A DNA stretch of 64,000 bases. It comes from Streptomyces sp. YS415. Its GTDB lineage: Bacteria > Actinomycetota > Actinomycetes > Streptomycetales > Streptomycetaceae. The translations under genes were made by a program, and so were the position numbers. Positions 6,667-15,961 of this stretch are shown here, in pieces (position 1 is the first letter of the stretch; every line of letters starts with the position of its first letter). The stretch covers positions 248,001 through 312,000 of the forward strand of contig NZ_JAMJFL010000004.1 of NCBI RefSeq assembly GCF_023544665.1, in the 5' to 3' direction. Below the pieces are notes generated by a model. The model was not told the DNA's origin. It saw only the letters and a list, made by a program, of their open reading frames with translations, and did not search any database.

Positions 6667-9090
6667 ATGACGACTCGTTGGTCACGTCGCGGCTTTCTGA
6701 CCGCGAGCACCGCTACCGCTCTCGCCCTCACGCTCTCCGCTCCGGCCCACGCCGCCGCCGAGGCCGACGAGTTCGCGACCCTGCGGGCCAAGTGGCGCAC
6801 GCTGCTGCTCGGAGAGGGCTTCAGCCCCACCGCCGAGCCCTTCAAGAGCCGGCTCGCGGAACTGGGCAGCACCGCGAGCCAGTTGCAGACCACCATGGCA
6901 CCGGCCTCCGGCTCGCTGTGGCCGGATCTGGTCTACGCGGACCCCGAACCCGACACCGACCAGGAGTCCTACGGCTACTCGGGCAACCTCAACGCCAGCT
7001 ACAACCGGCTCCTCACGCTCGCCCAGGCGTACTGCCAGCCCGGCACCGGGCTGACCGGCAGCACCTCGCTCAGGACCGCCGTGCTGACCGGCCTCGACCA
7101 CCTCCACACCGAGGTCTACAACGCGAGCCAGACCCGCTACGGCAACTGGTACAGCTGGCAGATCGGCGCCCCGCAGGCGCTGCTGGACGTCTGCGTCCTG
7201 ATGTACGACTCGCTCACCGCCACGCGGCTCGCCCAGTACTGCGCGGCGGTCGACCACTTCGTTCCCGACTCGGCGGTCGCGAACTACACCGGGACGAGCA
7301 CCGGCGCCAACCGGGTCGACCTGTGCCGGGTACTTGCACTGCGCGGCATCGTCGGGGGCAGCGCCGCCAAGGTGGCGCTCGCCCGGGACTCCCTGTCCCC
7401 CGTCTTCCCCTATGTCACCAGCGGGGACGGGCTGTACACCGACGGATCGTTCATCCAGCACACCACCGTGCCCTACACCGGCTCCTACGGCTCGGTCCTG
7501 CTCGGCGGGCTCGGGATGCTGTTCGCGCTGCTGCACGGGTCGAGCTGGGCCGTCACCGATGCCAAGCGGCAGATCATATTCGACGCCGTGGAGAACGCCT
7601 GGGCGCCCTTCCTCTACAACGGCCTGGTGATGGACTCCGTGTCCGGCCGGGCCATCAGCCGGGGTGTCGCCGCGTCCGACAGCAAGCGCATCCAGCAGGA
7701 CGATCACCTGCGCGGCCATCCGATCCTCGCGTCGATCGTGCTGCTCGGACAGGGCGCGAGCGCCACGGAGAACACACGATGGCGAGGGCTGGTGAAGGGC
7801 TGGCTCCAGCGGGACTACTACAGCCCGCCGATGAGCAACCCCTCCCTCGGCCTGACGAACCTGGCCCGCCTGAAGTCCGTCCTGGACGACACCACGATCA
7901 CCCCGCTCGCCGAACCGACCGGCCACCGGCTCTTCCCCCACATGGCCCGGGCCACCCACCGCCGACCCGGCTGGGCGGCCTCGCTCAGCATGGCGGACCG
8001 CAGGATCACCCACTACGAGACCGGCAACGGCGAGAACCTGCGCGGCTGGCACACCGGATCCGGCATGCTCTCCTGGTGGGGCGACACCTTCGCCAACGGC
8101 CAGTACAGCGACGCCTTCTGGCCCACCGTCGACCCCTACCGGCTGCCCGGCACCACCGCCTCGCGCAAGGTGCTCGCCGACGCGGCGGGCGGCGACTGGG
8201 GCGCCTCGCTGCCCGACGTGCACTGGGTGGGCGGCGCCACCGACGGGCAGCGGGCGGCGATCGGGCAGTACCTCAAGGGGCTGCAGTCGACGCTGCTGGC
8301 GAAGAAGTCGTGGTTCTTCCTCGACGACACCGTGGTCTGCCTGGGCGCCGGCATCCGCTGCACCGACGGCACCGCCGTGGAGACCACCGTCGAGAACCGC
8401 AACCTCGGCCCCACCGGCAACACGCCCTTCACCGTGGACGGCACCACCAAGCCGCTCGCCCACCCCTGGTCGGAAACGCTCACCGGCGCCCGCTGGGCGC
8501 ACATCGGCGGCCACGGCGGATACGTCTTCCCGGGCGGGGCGACCGTCAAGGCACTGCGTGAGGCGCGCGACGGCCGCTGGAGCGACATCAACAAGGGCGG
8601 CTCCACGGCCGTGATCAACCGCAAGTACCTGACGATGTACGTCGACCACGGCACCGATCCGACGGCCGGCGGCTACGCCTATCTGCTCATGCCGGGCGCC
8701 ACGGCGGCGCAGACCCAGGCACGCGCCGCCGCCACCGGCTGGCTCACGGTCCTCGCCAACACCAACGACCAGCAGGGCGTGGCCGTTCCCTCACTCGGCT
8801 TCACCGGCGTCAACTTCTGGTTCGGCGGCACCGTGGGGAATCTGGTCGCGAGCGACCCGTGCTGCGTGATGATCAATGAGCGCGGTGACGGCACCGCGGT
8901 GATCTGCGTCAGCGATCCGATGCGGATGCGGACGGGCCTGACCCTCACCTGGAACCGCGCGGTCGCCTCGGTGACGTCCAAGCCGGCCACCGTGGCCTCG
9001 GCGACGACCGGCACCTCCCTGCGGCTCACCTTCGGCGACCTGAGCGGCACCGGGGGCGCCACCCAGCGGATCACCGTCAGGCTCGCCTGA
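6667..9090 (+). CDS. Secreted polysaccharide lyase family 8 (hyaluronate/chondroitin/xanthan-lyase type)
   Basis: An 807-aa protein from ATG 6667. A Tat signal begins SRRGFLTAS (Arg7-Arg8) and ends near AHAAA (about residue 30), so it is exported folded. The PL8 catalytic set is present with the exact spacing seen in Arthrobacter/Streptococcus enzymes: Asn215 (in GANRVDLCRV), His265 and Tyr274 (in QHTTVPYTGSYG), Arg328 and Arg332 (in SGRAISR). An N-terminal alpha/alpha toroid is followed by beta-sandwich domains, the normal length for the family. It cleaves uronic-acid-containing polysaccharide by beta-elimination outside the cell. The exact substrate (hyaluronan, chondroitin or xanthan) cannot be decided here. 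Its 3' end overlaps the convergent ATP-grasp gene by 14 bp. Confidence 0.9.
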   Translation: MTTRWSRRGFLTASTATALALTLSAPAHAAAEADEFATLRAKWRTLLLGEGFSPTAEPFKSRLAELGSTASQLQTTMAPASGSLWPDLVYADPEPDTDQESYGYSGNLNASYNRLLTLAQAYCQPGTGLTGSTSLRTAVLTGLDHLHTEVYNASQTRYGNWYSWQIGAPQALLDVCVLMYDSLTATRLAQYCAAVDHFVPDSAVANYTGTSTGANRVDLCRVLALRGIVGGSAAKVALARDSLSPVFPYVTSGDGLYTDGSFIQHTTVPYTGSYGSVLLGGLGMLFALLHGSSWAVTDAKRQIIFDAVENAWAPFLYNGLVMDSVSGRAISRGVAASDSKRIQQDDHLRGHPILASIVLLGQGASATENTRWRGLVKGWLQRDYYSPPMSNPSLGLTNLARLKSVLDDTTITPLAEPTGHRLFPHMARATHRRPGWAASLSMADRRITHYETGNGENLRGWHTGSGMLSWWGDTFANGQYSDAFWPTVDPYRLPGTTASRKVLADAAGGDWGASLPDVHWVGGATDGQRAAIGQYLKGLQSTLLAKKSWFFLDDTVVCLGAGIRCTDGTAVETTVENRNLGPTGNTPFTVDGTTKPLAHPWSETLTGARWAHIGGHGGYVFPGGATVKALREARDGRWSDINKGGSTAVINRKYLTMYVDHGTDPTAGGYAYLLMPGATAAQTQARAAATGWLTVLANTNDQQGVAVPSLGFTGVNFWFGGTVGNLVASDPCCVMINERGDGTAVICVSDPMRMRTGLTLTWNRAVASVTSKPATVASATTGTSLRLTFGDLSGTGGATQRITVRLA

Positions 9091-9907
9091 ACATCGTGTG
9101 CAGGGACGCCTTCATCGCCCCGACGAAGGCGTCCCTGCGCTCGTCGCTCAGCGCGTCCAGCGACAGATACGGGTTGAGGTCCTCCAGCTCCACCAGCAGC
9201 AGTTCCCCGCCCGGGGCCCGGCAGGCGTCGACGCGCTGGATGCCGTGGCCGATGCCGTTCCAGTCGATGAAGCGACGGGCGAACTCCAGGTCGGCGCCGG
9301 TGGCCTCGTACGGCTGGAGCTCCCAGCGCCGCTCCGGGTCCGGGGCGTACAGGGCGTACTGGAAGGCGTGGTCGACGAAGTAGAAGGAGACCTCGTAGGA
9401 GAAGTCGACGCACGGCTGGACGAGGACGCTGCCGTCGGCCAGCTCCCGGGCCCGCCCCGCGGGGACGATCTCCAGGCCGATCGAGTCCGCGCCGAGCTTG
9501 GGCTTGACGACGTACCGCTCGGCAGCCGGCAGCCGGTCCAGGTCTTGCGGGCGGTCCACGGTCGGGATGACCGGGAAGCCCTCGGCGGTCAGGTCGAGCA
9601 GGTACTGCTTGCCCGCCATGTCGCCCCGCCCGGTCAGCTCGTTGTAGACGAGCGCCCCGGTGTCGGCCGCGTGCGCGCGGAACGCCCCGTATGCCTCCGG
9701 GTACTCCAGGACCGGCCCGCTGTTGCGCACCACCACGGCGTCGAAGCCGTCCATCAACGCGACCGCCTCGCGCGGATGGCACAGCGCGAGGTCGAAGTCC
9801 TCGCGCAGCCGGGAGGTGAGGAAGATGTCCTCGTCGCAGTACCGGCGGCCGCGGGCCGGATAGGCCAGGTCGGTGACGTACAGCAGACGGCGGCGGGCGG
9901 ACGGCAT
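9077..9907 (-). CDS. ATP-grasp superfamily protein (276 aa)
   Basis: ATG 9907 is chosen because AGGAG lies 5 nt upstream. The N-terminal ~90 residues (RRLLYVTDLAYPARGRRY) form a pre-ATP-grasp-like domain. The core contains NELTGRGDMAGKQYLLDL, then YVVKPKLGADSIGLEIV (the ATP-binding lysine and flexible loop), VLVQPCVDFSYEVSFYFV, and near the end LLLVELEDLNPYLSLD, whose E..D.N matches the metal-binding E-x-N of ATP-grasp ligases such as glutathione-synthetase-like and RimK-like proteins. It probably ligates a carboxylate to an amine or thiol; the substrate is unknown. It is tail-to-tail with the lyase and upstream-independent. Confidence 0.7.
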   Translation of the reverse strand: MPSARRRLLYVTDLAYPARGRRYCDEDIFLTSRLREDFDLALCHPREAVALMDGFDAVVVRNSGPVLEYPEAYGAFRAHAADTGALVYNELTGRGDMAGKQYLLDLTAEGFPVIPTVDRPQDLDRLPAAERYVVKPKLGADSIGLEIVPAGRARELADGSVLVQPCVDFSYEVSFYFVDHAFQYALYAPDPERRWELQPYEATGADLEFARRFIDWNGIGHGIQRVDACRAPGGELLLVELEDLNPYLSLDALSDERRDAFVGAMKASLHTMFRRA

Positions 9908-9981
9908 GAGGGCTCCTAGGGGCGGACGGGAGCCGATCGTAAGCACGCCGCCGCGCCCCGAACAAATGTCGGGTTACGGCG

Positions 9982-11451
9982 TCACAGTCCGGCCGCCCAC
10001 AGCTCCCGCCTGCCGATTCCCTCCAGGCCCCGGCGTACGGTGCGCCGGGGCCCCGGGGCAATCGGCGTGTACGAGGGGACGGCGAGGACGCGGCAGCCGG
10101 CGGCCTCGGCGGCGGCGACGCCCGTGGGCGAGTCCTCCACGGCGAGACAGGCGGCCGGGTCGACGCCCAGGGCGCGGGCGGCGGCGAGGTAGGGGTCGGC
10201 GGCCGGCTTGGTGCGCGGCGTCTCGCCCTCGGCGACGGTGGTGCGGAACCGGTCGGCGCCGAGCGTCTTCAGTACGGCGTCCACCACCGGGCGCGAGGAC
10301 GCCGAGACCAGCGCCGCCGGAATGTCCAGCTCCTGGAGCAGGTCGAGGAGGGCGAGGGCGCCGGGCAGTGCGGTGGTCTCGCGCTGGACGGCGGCCAGGA
10401 AGCGGGCCTCGAGTTCCTCGGTCAGGGTGTGCGGGTCCTCGGGGCGCAGCAGGGCCGCGGTGTCGGCGGCCGAGCGGCCGAGGGCCTGGAACAGGTCGTC
10501 CGGCTCGATCGCCGGCGCGGCCTCGCGGACCGTGCGCAGCCACAGCGACTCGGTGTCCACGAGTGTGCCGTCCATGTCCAGGAGCACGGCGTGCGGGGCG
10601 GCCGCGAAGGGCGCCCCGTCCAGTGTCCAGTGCCGGTCGGGGTGGCGGCCCAGGGCGGCGAACGCCTGCGCGGCGACGTCGGCGTGGCGCAGCGCCCGGG
10701 CAGGGGTGCCGATGCCGGGGCCCGCGGCGGCCAGCCACGCCGTGCGCTCCACGGCCGTACGGCCGCCGTGGCCGCCCGCGTCGACGTGGCCGTGGTCGGT
10801 GACGACCAGGACGGTCCAGCGCTCGTCGGCGTACGACGGGCGGGAGCGGACGGCGTCCAGCAGGCGGCCCAGACGGGCGTCGGCTTGGCGGATCGCGGCT
10901 TCGTACGCTTCGCCGCAGCCCAGGATGTGCGCGGTCTCGTCGGGTGCGCCGAGGTAGACGAAGGAGGCGACCGGATCGTCGGCGGAATCGGAGGTGTCGG
11001 CGAGGACGTGTACCGCCGCCTCGGTGACCTGTTCGTCGCAGCGCTCCCAGGCCTCGGCGGTGTCGGCGGTCGGGGAGACGTACACGGACCGGGAGGGGGC
11101 GGCGAACAGGGGGCCGCCGGTACGGGACTGCAGCAGGGGCTCCCAGCCGGCGGCGACGAAGGTGCGCAGACCGTCCTGGACGACGAGCCGGGTGGTGAAG
11201 TCGGGGAAGACGTCGAGGCGGTGGCCGGTGAAGTCATTGCTCCACACGCCGTGCCGGGCCACCGTGACGCCGGTGACGACGGTCGCCCAGCACGGGCCGG
11301 ACATGGTGGGCGTCTCCTCGTCCACCTCGATCGGGGCGAGGAAGCCCTCGGCGGCCAGCGCGTCGAGGTGCGGGGTGGCGAGCCGGTGCAGGGTGTCGAG
11401 GCGTACACCGTCGATGCCTACGACCAGGACGCGGTGGGCGGCGCCGGGCAT
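9982..11451 (-). CDS. Fusion: type I phosphodiesterase/nucleotide pyrophosphatase + HAD phosphatase
   Basis: A 489-aa protein. Residues 1-~270 are an alkaline-phosphatase-superfamily phosphodiesterase: VLVVGIDGVRLD (metal Asp14), TPTMSGPCWATVVTG (nucleophile region), APDETAH and TDHGHVDAGGHGG (metal ligands). Residues ~272-489 are a complete HAD hydrolase of the beta-phosphoglucomutase/sugar-phosphatase type: LLDMDGTLVDTESLW, LVSASSRPVV, TKPAADPYLAAA and AVEDSPTGVAAA. The start is ATG 11451 with AAAGGA upstream, 25 bp after the dehydrogenase gene and at the end of the ABC operon. The pair of activities suggests cleavage of a phosphodiester followed by dephosphorylation of the sugar or alcohol phosphate released; this is inference. 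Confidence 0.8.
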   Translation of the reverse strand: MPGAAHRVLVVGIDGVRLDTLHRLATPHLDALAAEGFLAPIEVDEETPTMSGPCWATVVTGVTVARHGVWSNDFTGHRLDVFPDFTTRLVVQDGLRTFVAAGWEPLLQSRTGGPLFAAPSRSVYVSPTADTAEAWERCDEQVTEAAVHVLADTSDSADDPVASFVYLGAPDETAHILGCGEAYEAAIRQADARLGRLLDAVRSRPSYADERWTVLVVTDHGHVDAGGHGGRTAVERTAWLAAAGPGIGTPARALRHADVAAQAFAALGRHPDRHWTLDGAPFAAAPHAVLLDMDGTLVDTESLWLRTVREAAPAIEPDDLFQALGRSAADTAALLRPEDPHTLTEELEARFLAAVQRETTALPGALALLDLLQELDIPAALVSASSRPVVDAVLKTLGADRFRTTVAEGETPRTKPAADPYLAAARALGVDPAACLAVEDSPTGVAAAEAAGCRVLAVPSYTPIAPGPRRTVRRGLEGIGRRELWAAGL

Positions 11452-11476
11452 GGAAATCCTTTCTGGCGGCTGGTGT

Positions 11477-12514
11477 TCAGGCCGAACGGATCAGCTCGTC
11501 GGGGGCTACCTCATAGGCCAGGGGCAGGCCCTGGGCGTAGCGGGCGACCTCGTCGACGGCCCAGTCGGTCATCCGGCCGAGTTCGTTGCCGAGGGAGCCG
11601 GCGATGTGCGGGGTGAGCAGGACGTTGGGCAGCGTGTACAGCGGTGAGTCGGCGGGTGGTACGTCCGGTTCGGTGACGTCCAGGACGGCGTGGACGCGGC
11701 CGGTGACCAGATGGGCGAGGAGCGCGTCGGTGTCCACGAGGTTGCCGCGGGCGGTGTTGACGAGGGTGGCGCCGTCCTTGAGCAGGGCGATGCGGCGCGC
11801 GTCGAACATGTGGTGCGTCTCGGGGAGCTGGGGGGCGTGGATCGACACCACGTCACCGCGCCGGGCCAGTTCGTCGAGACCGACGGGCTCGACGCCGAGG
11901 GCACGGGCCTCGTGAGCGTCGACGTACGGGTCGTAGAGCAGGACGTCGAGGTCGAAGGGGCGCAGCAGTTCGATGACGCGGCGGCCGATGCGGGAGGCGC
12001 CGACGATGCCGACCGTGCGGTGGTAGTTGCCGTGGCCGCTGTAGTACGGCAGCAGGTCGGGGCGGGCGCGGGTGTCGGTGTAGACGCGGGCGACGTCGAG
12101 GACGCGTTTGCCGGCGAAGAGGATGGCGGCGAGGGTGAACTCGGCGACGGGCAGCGCGTTGGCGGCCGCCGCGGAGGAGACGGTGATGCCGCGCTGCCAG
12201 ACGGCGTCGGTGACGTGGTGCTTGACCGAGCCGGCGGCGTGCACGACCGCGCGCAGCCGGGGCATCAGGTCCAGCGCGTCCTCGGTGAGCAGAGGGGCGC
12301 CCCAGTGGGTGAAGAGGACTTCCGTGGCGGCGAGTTGCCGGGGGTCGGCGGTGGTGAGGTCGGTGACGGCAGTGGTCGTGTCGACGTGCGCCACCGCGTG
12401 CAGGCGGGTGAGGGCGGTCCCGTCGAGGAGCTGGCGGTGGATGCCAGCGCCCATGGCCAGGACGGTGTGGGGGCGGGGGGTGCTGTTCAGCGGGGTGCCT
12501 TCCGGTGCGGGCAT
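11477..12514 (-). CDS. D-2-hydroxyacid dehydrogenase family protein
   Basis: A 345-aa protein from ATG 12514, only 2 bp after the permease stop, so it is co-translated with the operon. It has the two-domain D-isomer dehydrogenase fold: an N-terminal catalytic domain, then the Rossmann domain with TVGIVGASRIGRRVIELL, LYDPYVD, VSIHAPQLPETHHMFDA, TLVNTARGNLVDTDAL, and the Asp/Glu-His part (VLDVTEPD, LLTPHIAGSLGNE). The glycine motif is GASRIG rather than the common GxGxxG. It may reduce or oxidise a 2-oxo acid made from the imported sugar. The substrate is not predictable. Confidence 0.85.
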   Translation of the reverse strand: MPAPEGTPLNSTPRPHTVLAMGAGIHRQLLDGTALTRLHAVAHVDTTTAVTDLTTADPRQLAATEVLFTHWGAPLLTEDALDLMPRLRAVVHAAGSVKHHVTDAVWQRGITVSSAAAANALPVAEFTLAAILFAGKRVLDVARVYTDTRARPDLLPYYSGHGNYHRTVGIVGASRIGRRVIELLRPFDLDVLLYDPYVDAHEARALGVEPVGLDELARRGDVVSIHAPQLPETHHMFDARRIALLKDGATLVNTARGNLVDTDALLAHLVTGRVHAVLDVTEPDVPPADSPLYTLPNVLLTPHIAGSLGNELGRMTDWAVDEVARYAQGLPLAYEVAPDELIRSA

Positions 12515-12516
12515 CG

Positions 12517-13440
12517 TCACTTCACCGCGCCGGCGGTCAGCCCGGAGCGCCAGAAGCGCTGGAGGCAGACGAAGGCGACGATCAGCGGGACGACGGCGAC
12601 GAGGGAGCCGGTGATGACGAGCGAGTAGAACTCGGGCTGCTGCTGGGTGACGCTGTTCCACATGAACAGTCCGAGGTTGACCGGGTAGAGCTGTTCGTCG
12701 TTGAGCATCACCAGGGCGCCGAAGAAGTTGTTCCAGCTGGCGGTGAACGAGAACAGGAAGATGGTCATGAACGCCGGCGCCAGCATGGGCAGTCCGATCC
12801 GGGCGAACATGCGCACTTCGCCGGCGCCGTCGACGCGGGCGGCCTCCAGGACCTCGCCGGGGACATAGCCCTCGGAGAAGACCCGGGCCAGGTAGACGCC
12901 GAACGGGTTGACCAGGGCGGGCAGCAGCAACGCCCAGTAGGTGTTGACGACGCCGGCCTTGGTGGCCAGCAGGTACATCGGCAGCTGGATGACCGTGGTG
13001 GGGACGAGGACGCCGCCGAGGACCAGGGCGAAGAGCTTCTCCTTGCCGCGGAAGTCGTACTTGTCGAAGGCGTAGCCGGTGGCGACGCAGATGAAGGTGG
13101 AGACGGCGGAGCCGACGACGGAGTAGAGGATGCTGTTGCCGAACCAGCGCAGGTAGATGCCGTCGTTGAAGGTGAAGACGCGTTCGAGGTTGGCGAAGAG
13201 GTTGAAGTCGCCGAAGGCGAAGCCGGAGGTGGCGAACAGGTCGCGGTGGTTCTTGGTGGCGGCGAAGAGAAGCCAGCTGATGGGCATCAGGGTGTAGAAC
13301 GCGGCGACGATCAGCACGCCGTTGACGACGCCCTTGGAGAGCAGGGCTCCGGAAGAGCGCCGGCGGCGGGCGGCTGCCGTGCTCTTGACCGCGGCCGGGG
13401 GCTGGGTGGTGGGTGCGGTGTCCTGGGTGAGCGTGCTCAT
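12517..13440 (-). CDS. Carbohydrate ABC transporter permease (MalG type)
   Basis: A 307-aa protein from ATG 13440, overlapping the upstream permease stop by 4 bp (ATGA). Six predicted membrane helices begin at VVNGVLIVAAFYTLMPISWLL. The EAA cytoplasmic loop that contacts the ATPase reads EAARVDGAGEVRMFARIGLPML (in two parts: EAARVDGAGEVRM, FARIGLPML), which is well conserved. It is half of the transmembrane channel of the importer. No ATPase gene lies in the operon, as is common in Streptomyces, where a shared MsiK-type ATPase serves many sugar importers. Confidence 0.9.
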   Translation of the reverse strand: MSTLTQDTAPTTQPPAAVKSTAAARRRRSSGALLSKGVVNGVLIVAAFYTLMPISWLLFAATKNHRDLFATSGFAFGDFNLFANLERVFTFNDGIYLRWFGNSILYSVVGSAVSTFICVATGYAFDKYDFRGKEKLFALVLGGVLVPTTVIQLPMYLLATKAGVVNTYWALLLPALVNPFGVYLARVFSEGYVPGEVLEAARVDGAGEVRMFARIGLPMLAPAFMTIFLFSFTASWNNFFGALVMLNDEQLYPVNLGLFMWNSVTQQQPEFYSLVITGSLVAVVPLIVAFVCLQRFWRSGLTAGAVK

Positions 13441-14405
13441 TGCGCGGCCTTCCACCGGTTGCCGATCCGGGTGACGAGATAGGACAGGGCGACGCCGAGG
13501 GCGGCGAGCAGCAGGGAAGCCGCGGCGGCCAGGCCGTAGTCGTGCTGCACGAAACCGGCCTTCCAGATGTACAGGGTCGGGGACCACTCGGTGTCGATGG
13601 AGGGGGCCCCGCGCTGGTTGAGAAGCTTGGGTTCGGTGAAGATCTGGATCGCGCCGACGCAGGTGAACAGCACGGTCATCACGACCGCGGACGCGATCAT
13701 CGGCACCTTGATCTGGAGGGCGGTGCGCAGGGCACCGGCTCCGTCCACGACGGCCGCCTCGATCACTTCACGCGGAACGGCCTGGAGGGCGGCGTAGAAG
13801 ATGACCATGTTGTAGCCGGTCCACTGCCAGGCGGTCAGATTGACCAGCGAGCTGAGCACATGGTCGTTGCGGTAGAAGTCCCAGGAACCGCCGAGCGCGC
13901 CGATCCAGTCGAGCACCGGGCTCAGACCGGGCGTGTACAGGTAGATCCAGATGATCGAGGCGATCAGTCCGGGGATCGCGTGCGGCAGGAACAGGGCGAG
14001 CTGGAAGAACCGTTTGGCGCGGGCGAGCGCGGAGTCCACCAGCAGCGCCAGCGCGAGGGAGCCGCCGATCATGACCGGGATGTACAGGGCGCAGTAGAGC
14101 GCGATGTGCGCGAAGGAGGCGCGGAAGCCGGCGTCGGACAGGGCCTTGGTGTAGTTGCCCAGCCCCGCGAACACCCGCTCGGTGCCGCCGAAGCCGAGTC
14201 CGGAGGAGCGCTCCTGGAACAGGCTCATCCACACCGCGTAGGCGATGGGGGCCGCCATGACCACGGCGAACAGCACGAAGAACGGGACGATGAACAGGGC
14301 GGCGGCGCGACGCTGACTGCGCCGGAGCCGGCGGGAGGCCGGGGTCCGGGGCGCCGGCGCGCGCACGGTCACGGGGGGCGCGGCTGGGGCGGAGGGTGCT
14401 GCCAC
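13437..14405 (-). CDS. Sugar ABC transporter permease (MalF/UgpA type)
   Basis: A 322-aa protein from GTG 14405, chosen because AAGGAG lies 6-7 nt upstream. After an Ala/Pro/Arg-rich cytoplasmic tail come six membrane helices (first AALFIVPFFVLFAVVMAAPIA). The EAA loop is IEAAVVDGAGALRTALQIKVPMI (parts: IEAAVVDGAGAL, RTALQIKVPMI). It partners the MalG-type permease with which it overlaps. It lies 245 bp downstream of the binding-protein gene, with a stem-loop between them. Confidence 0.9.
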   Translation of the reverse strand: MAAPSAPAAPPVTVRAPAPRTPASRRLRRSQRRAAALFIVPFFVLFAVVMAAPIAYAVWMSLFQERSSGLGFGGTERVFAGLGNYTKALSDAGFRASFAHIALYCALYIPVMIGGSLALALLVDSALARAKRFFQLALFLPHAIPGLIASIIWIYLYTPGLSPVLDWIGALGGSWDFYRNDHVLSSLVNLTAWQWTGYNMVIFYAALQAVPREVIEAAVVDGAGALRTALQIKVPMIASAVVMTVLFTCVGAIQIFTEPKLLNQRGAPSIDTEWSPTLYIWKAGFVQHDYGLAAAASLLLAALGVALSYLVTRIGNRWKAAQ

Positions 14406-14597
14406 AGGGGCTCCTTGGCGGGGGTGGGCGGCGGGTTGGGCGGCCGGGGGCGACGGAGGTGACCGGCCGCGGGATTCGGCGGCGGAGGTGGCTCGGTCGC
14501 GAGGCCGGCCGTCGGGGCGGAACAGGCGGGGTGGTCCGGTCGTGCGCGTCGCGTGGCGCGGAGACTTCCGGGGCCGCCGGAGGGCCGGGGGCGCGGG

Positions 14598-14623
14598 CCG
14601 CCGGGACAGTGGTGTCCCGGCGG
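14598..14623 (-). terminator. Stem-loop between binding-protein and permease genes
   Basis: CCGCCGGGAC (14598-14607) and GTCCCGGCGG (14614-14623) form a perfect 10-bp stem with a 6-nt loop, 27 bp past the binding-protein stop. In maltose-type operons such hairpins cause partial termination or protect upstream mRNA, giving more binding protein than permease. The rest of the 245-bp gap is unremarkable. Confidence 0.6.
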
Positions 14624-14650
14624 TGCCGTCGTCGGCTGGTGGCCGTGGGA

Positions 14651-15961
14651 CTACTTCGCGAGCTTCAGGCCGCGTTCGGAGATACCGGACTCGGCCTTCT
14701 GCTGGCCGGCCTTGACGCCCGCGGTGAAGTCGGACTTGGCGGTCTCGTCCTGGACGGCGGTGTAGACGTCCATCTGGTTCGGGCCCCAGGTCCAGCCGGG
14801 CACGATGGTCTCGGCCTGCTCGGAGGCGAGGGCGTAGAGGTCCTGGCCGTTCAGGTAGTCGGTGTCGAACTTCGCCGCCGCCACCTCCCGCATCTCGGGG
14901 TTGGCCGGCAGGGCGCTGCTGGGCGACTCCAGGTCGGCGAGGCGGGCCTCGACGCCGGCCTTGTCGGTGGTGAGCCAGGTGATGAACTCGGCGGCGGCCG
15001 CGGCGTTGTCGCTGCCCTTGAGAACGCCGTAGGAGGTGCCGCCGTAGTTGCCGGTGGCTGCGGTGCCCCAGTTGGGCAGCGGGGCGACGGCCCACTTTCC
15101 GGCGAGGTCGGGCATCGCGGTCCGCATGCCGCCCGCGGACCAGGAGGCGCCGAGGAAGGAGAGGGTCTTGCCGGAGGTGCGGGCCTTGGTCTCCTCGGGG
15201 CTGTAGCCGGTGTAGGACTGCACGAGGTCGTCCTCGATCAGGCCGTCCCAGTAGGCGGCGACCTTGGTGGTGGCGGCGTCGTCCACGGCCGGCTTCCAGG
15301 CGTCGCCCTCGACGGAGAACCACTTCGCGCCCGCCTGCCAGGACAGGGCCGCCAGCAGGGCGGGGTCGTTCTTCGGCATGGAGGCGAGGCGGACGCTCTT
15401 GTCCTGCTTCTTGACCTTCTCGGCCGCGGCCTCGAACTCGTCCCAGGTCGTGGGGACGTCGATGCCGAACTTCTTGAACAGGTCGGTGCGGTAGTAGTAG
15501 AGCTGCGGGGCCGCGTCGTAGGGGACGGTCCAGGTCTTGCCGCCGAAGGTCACCAGGTCCTGGATGCCCTGCGGGAACTTCGTCTTGACCGTTTCGCCCG
15601 CGTACTCGGTCAGGTCGATCAGATTGCCCTGGCTGGCGAACTCGGGAACCATCTGGTACTCGATGTTGGCCACGTCGGGCGCGTTGCCCGCCTTCACGGC
15701 GTTGGCGAGCTTGCTGTAGCCCTCGGTGCCGCTCGGTATCTCGGTGAGCTCGACCTTGATGTCCTTGTGCGTCTTGTTGAACGCGTCGACGGTCGACTTG
15801 GCCCCGAGTGTCCAGGTCCAGTAGGTGAGGGTGACCGGCTTGCCGTCGGCGGCGGTGTCGGTCGAGTCGCCGTCGCCGCCGCAGGCGGTGGCGAGCAGAC
15901 CGAGAGCGGCGACGGCGGCGAGTGCGGCGGTGCTGCGGAACGAACGGGTAGTGCGCGTCAT
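14651..15961 (-). CDS. Sugar ABC transporter substrate-binding lipoprotein
   Basis: A 436-aa protein from ATG 15961 with GTAGGAGA upstream. A lipoprotein signal peptide ends in LLATACGGDG, so Cys27 would be lipidated and the protein anchored outside the membrane. The mature part starts with VTLTYWTWTLGAKSTVDAFN and has APDVANIEYQM and VPYDAAPQLYYYRTDLFKK, features of the extracellular solute-binding protein family 1. It delivers a sugar or oligosaccharide to the two downstream permeases. It is the first gene of the operon and carries the promoter region 15962-16085. Confidence 0.9.
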   Translation of the reverse strand: MTRTTRSFRSTAALAAVAALGLLATACGGDGDSTDTAADGKPVTLTYWTWTLGAKSTVDAFNKTHKDIKVELTEIPSGTEGYSKLANAVKAGNAPDVANIEYQMVPEFASQGNLIDLTEYAGETVKTKFPQGIQDLVTFGGKTWTVPYDAAPQLYYYRTDLFKKFGIDVPTTWDEFEAAAEKVKKQDKSVRLASMPKNDPALLAALSWQAGAKWFSVEGDAWKPAVDDAATTKVAAYWDGLIEDDLVQSYTGYSPEETKARTSGKTLSFLGASWSAGGMRTAMPDLAGKWAVAPLPNWGTAATGNYGGTSYGVLKGSDNAAAAAEFITWLTTDKAGVEARLADLESPSSALPANPEMREVAAAKFDTDYLNGQDLYALASEQAETIVPGWTWGPNQMDVYTAVQDETAKSDFTAGVKAGQQKAESGISERGLKLAK

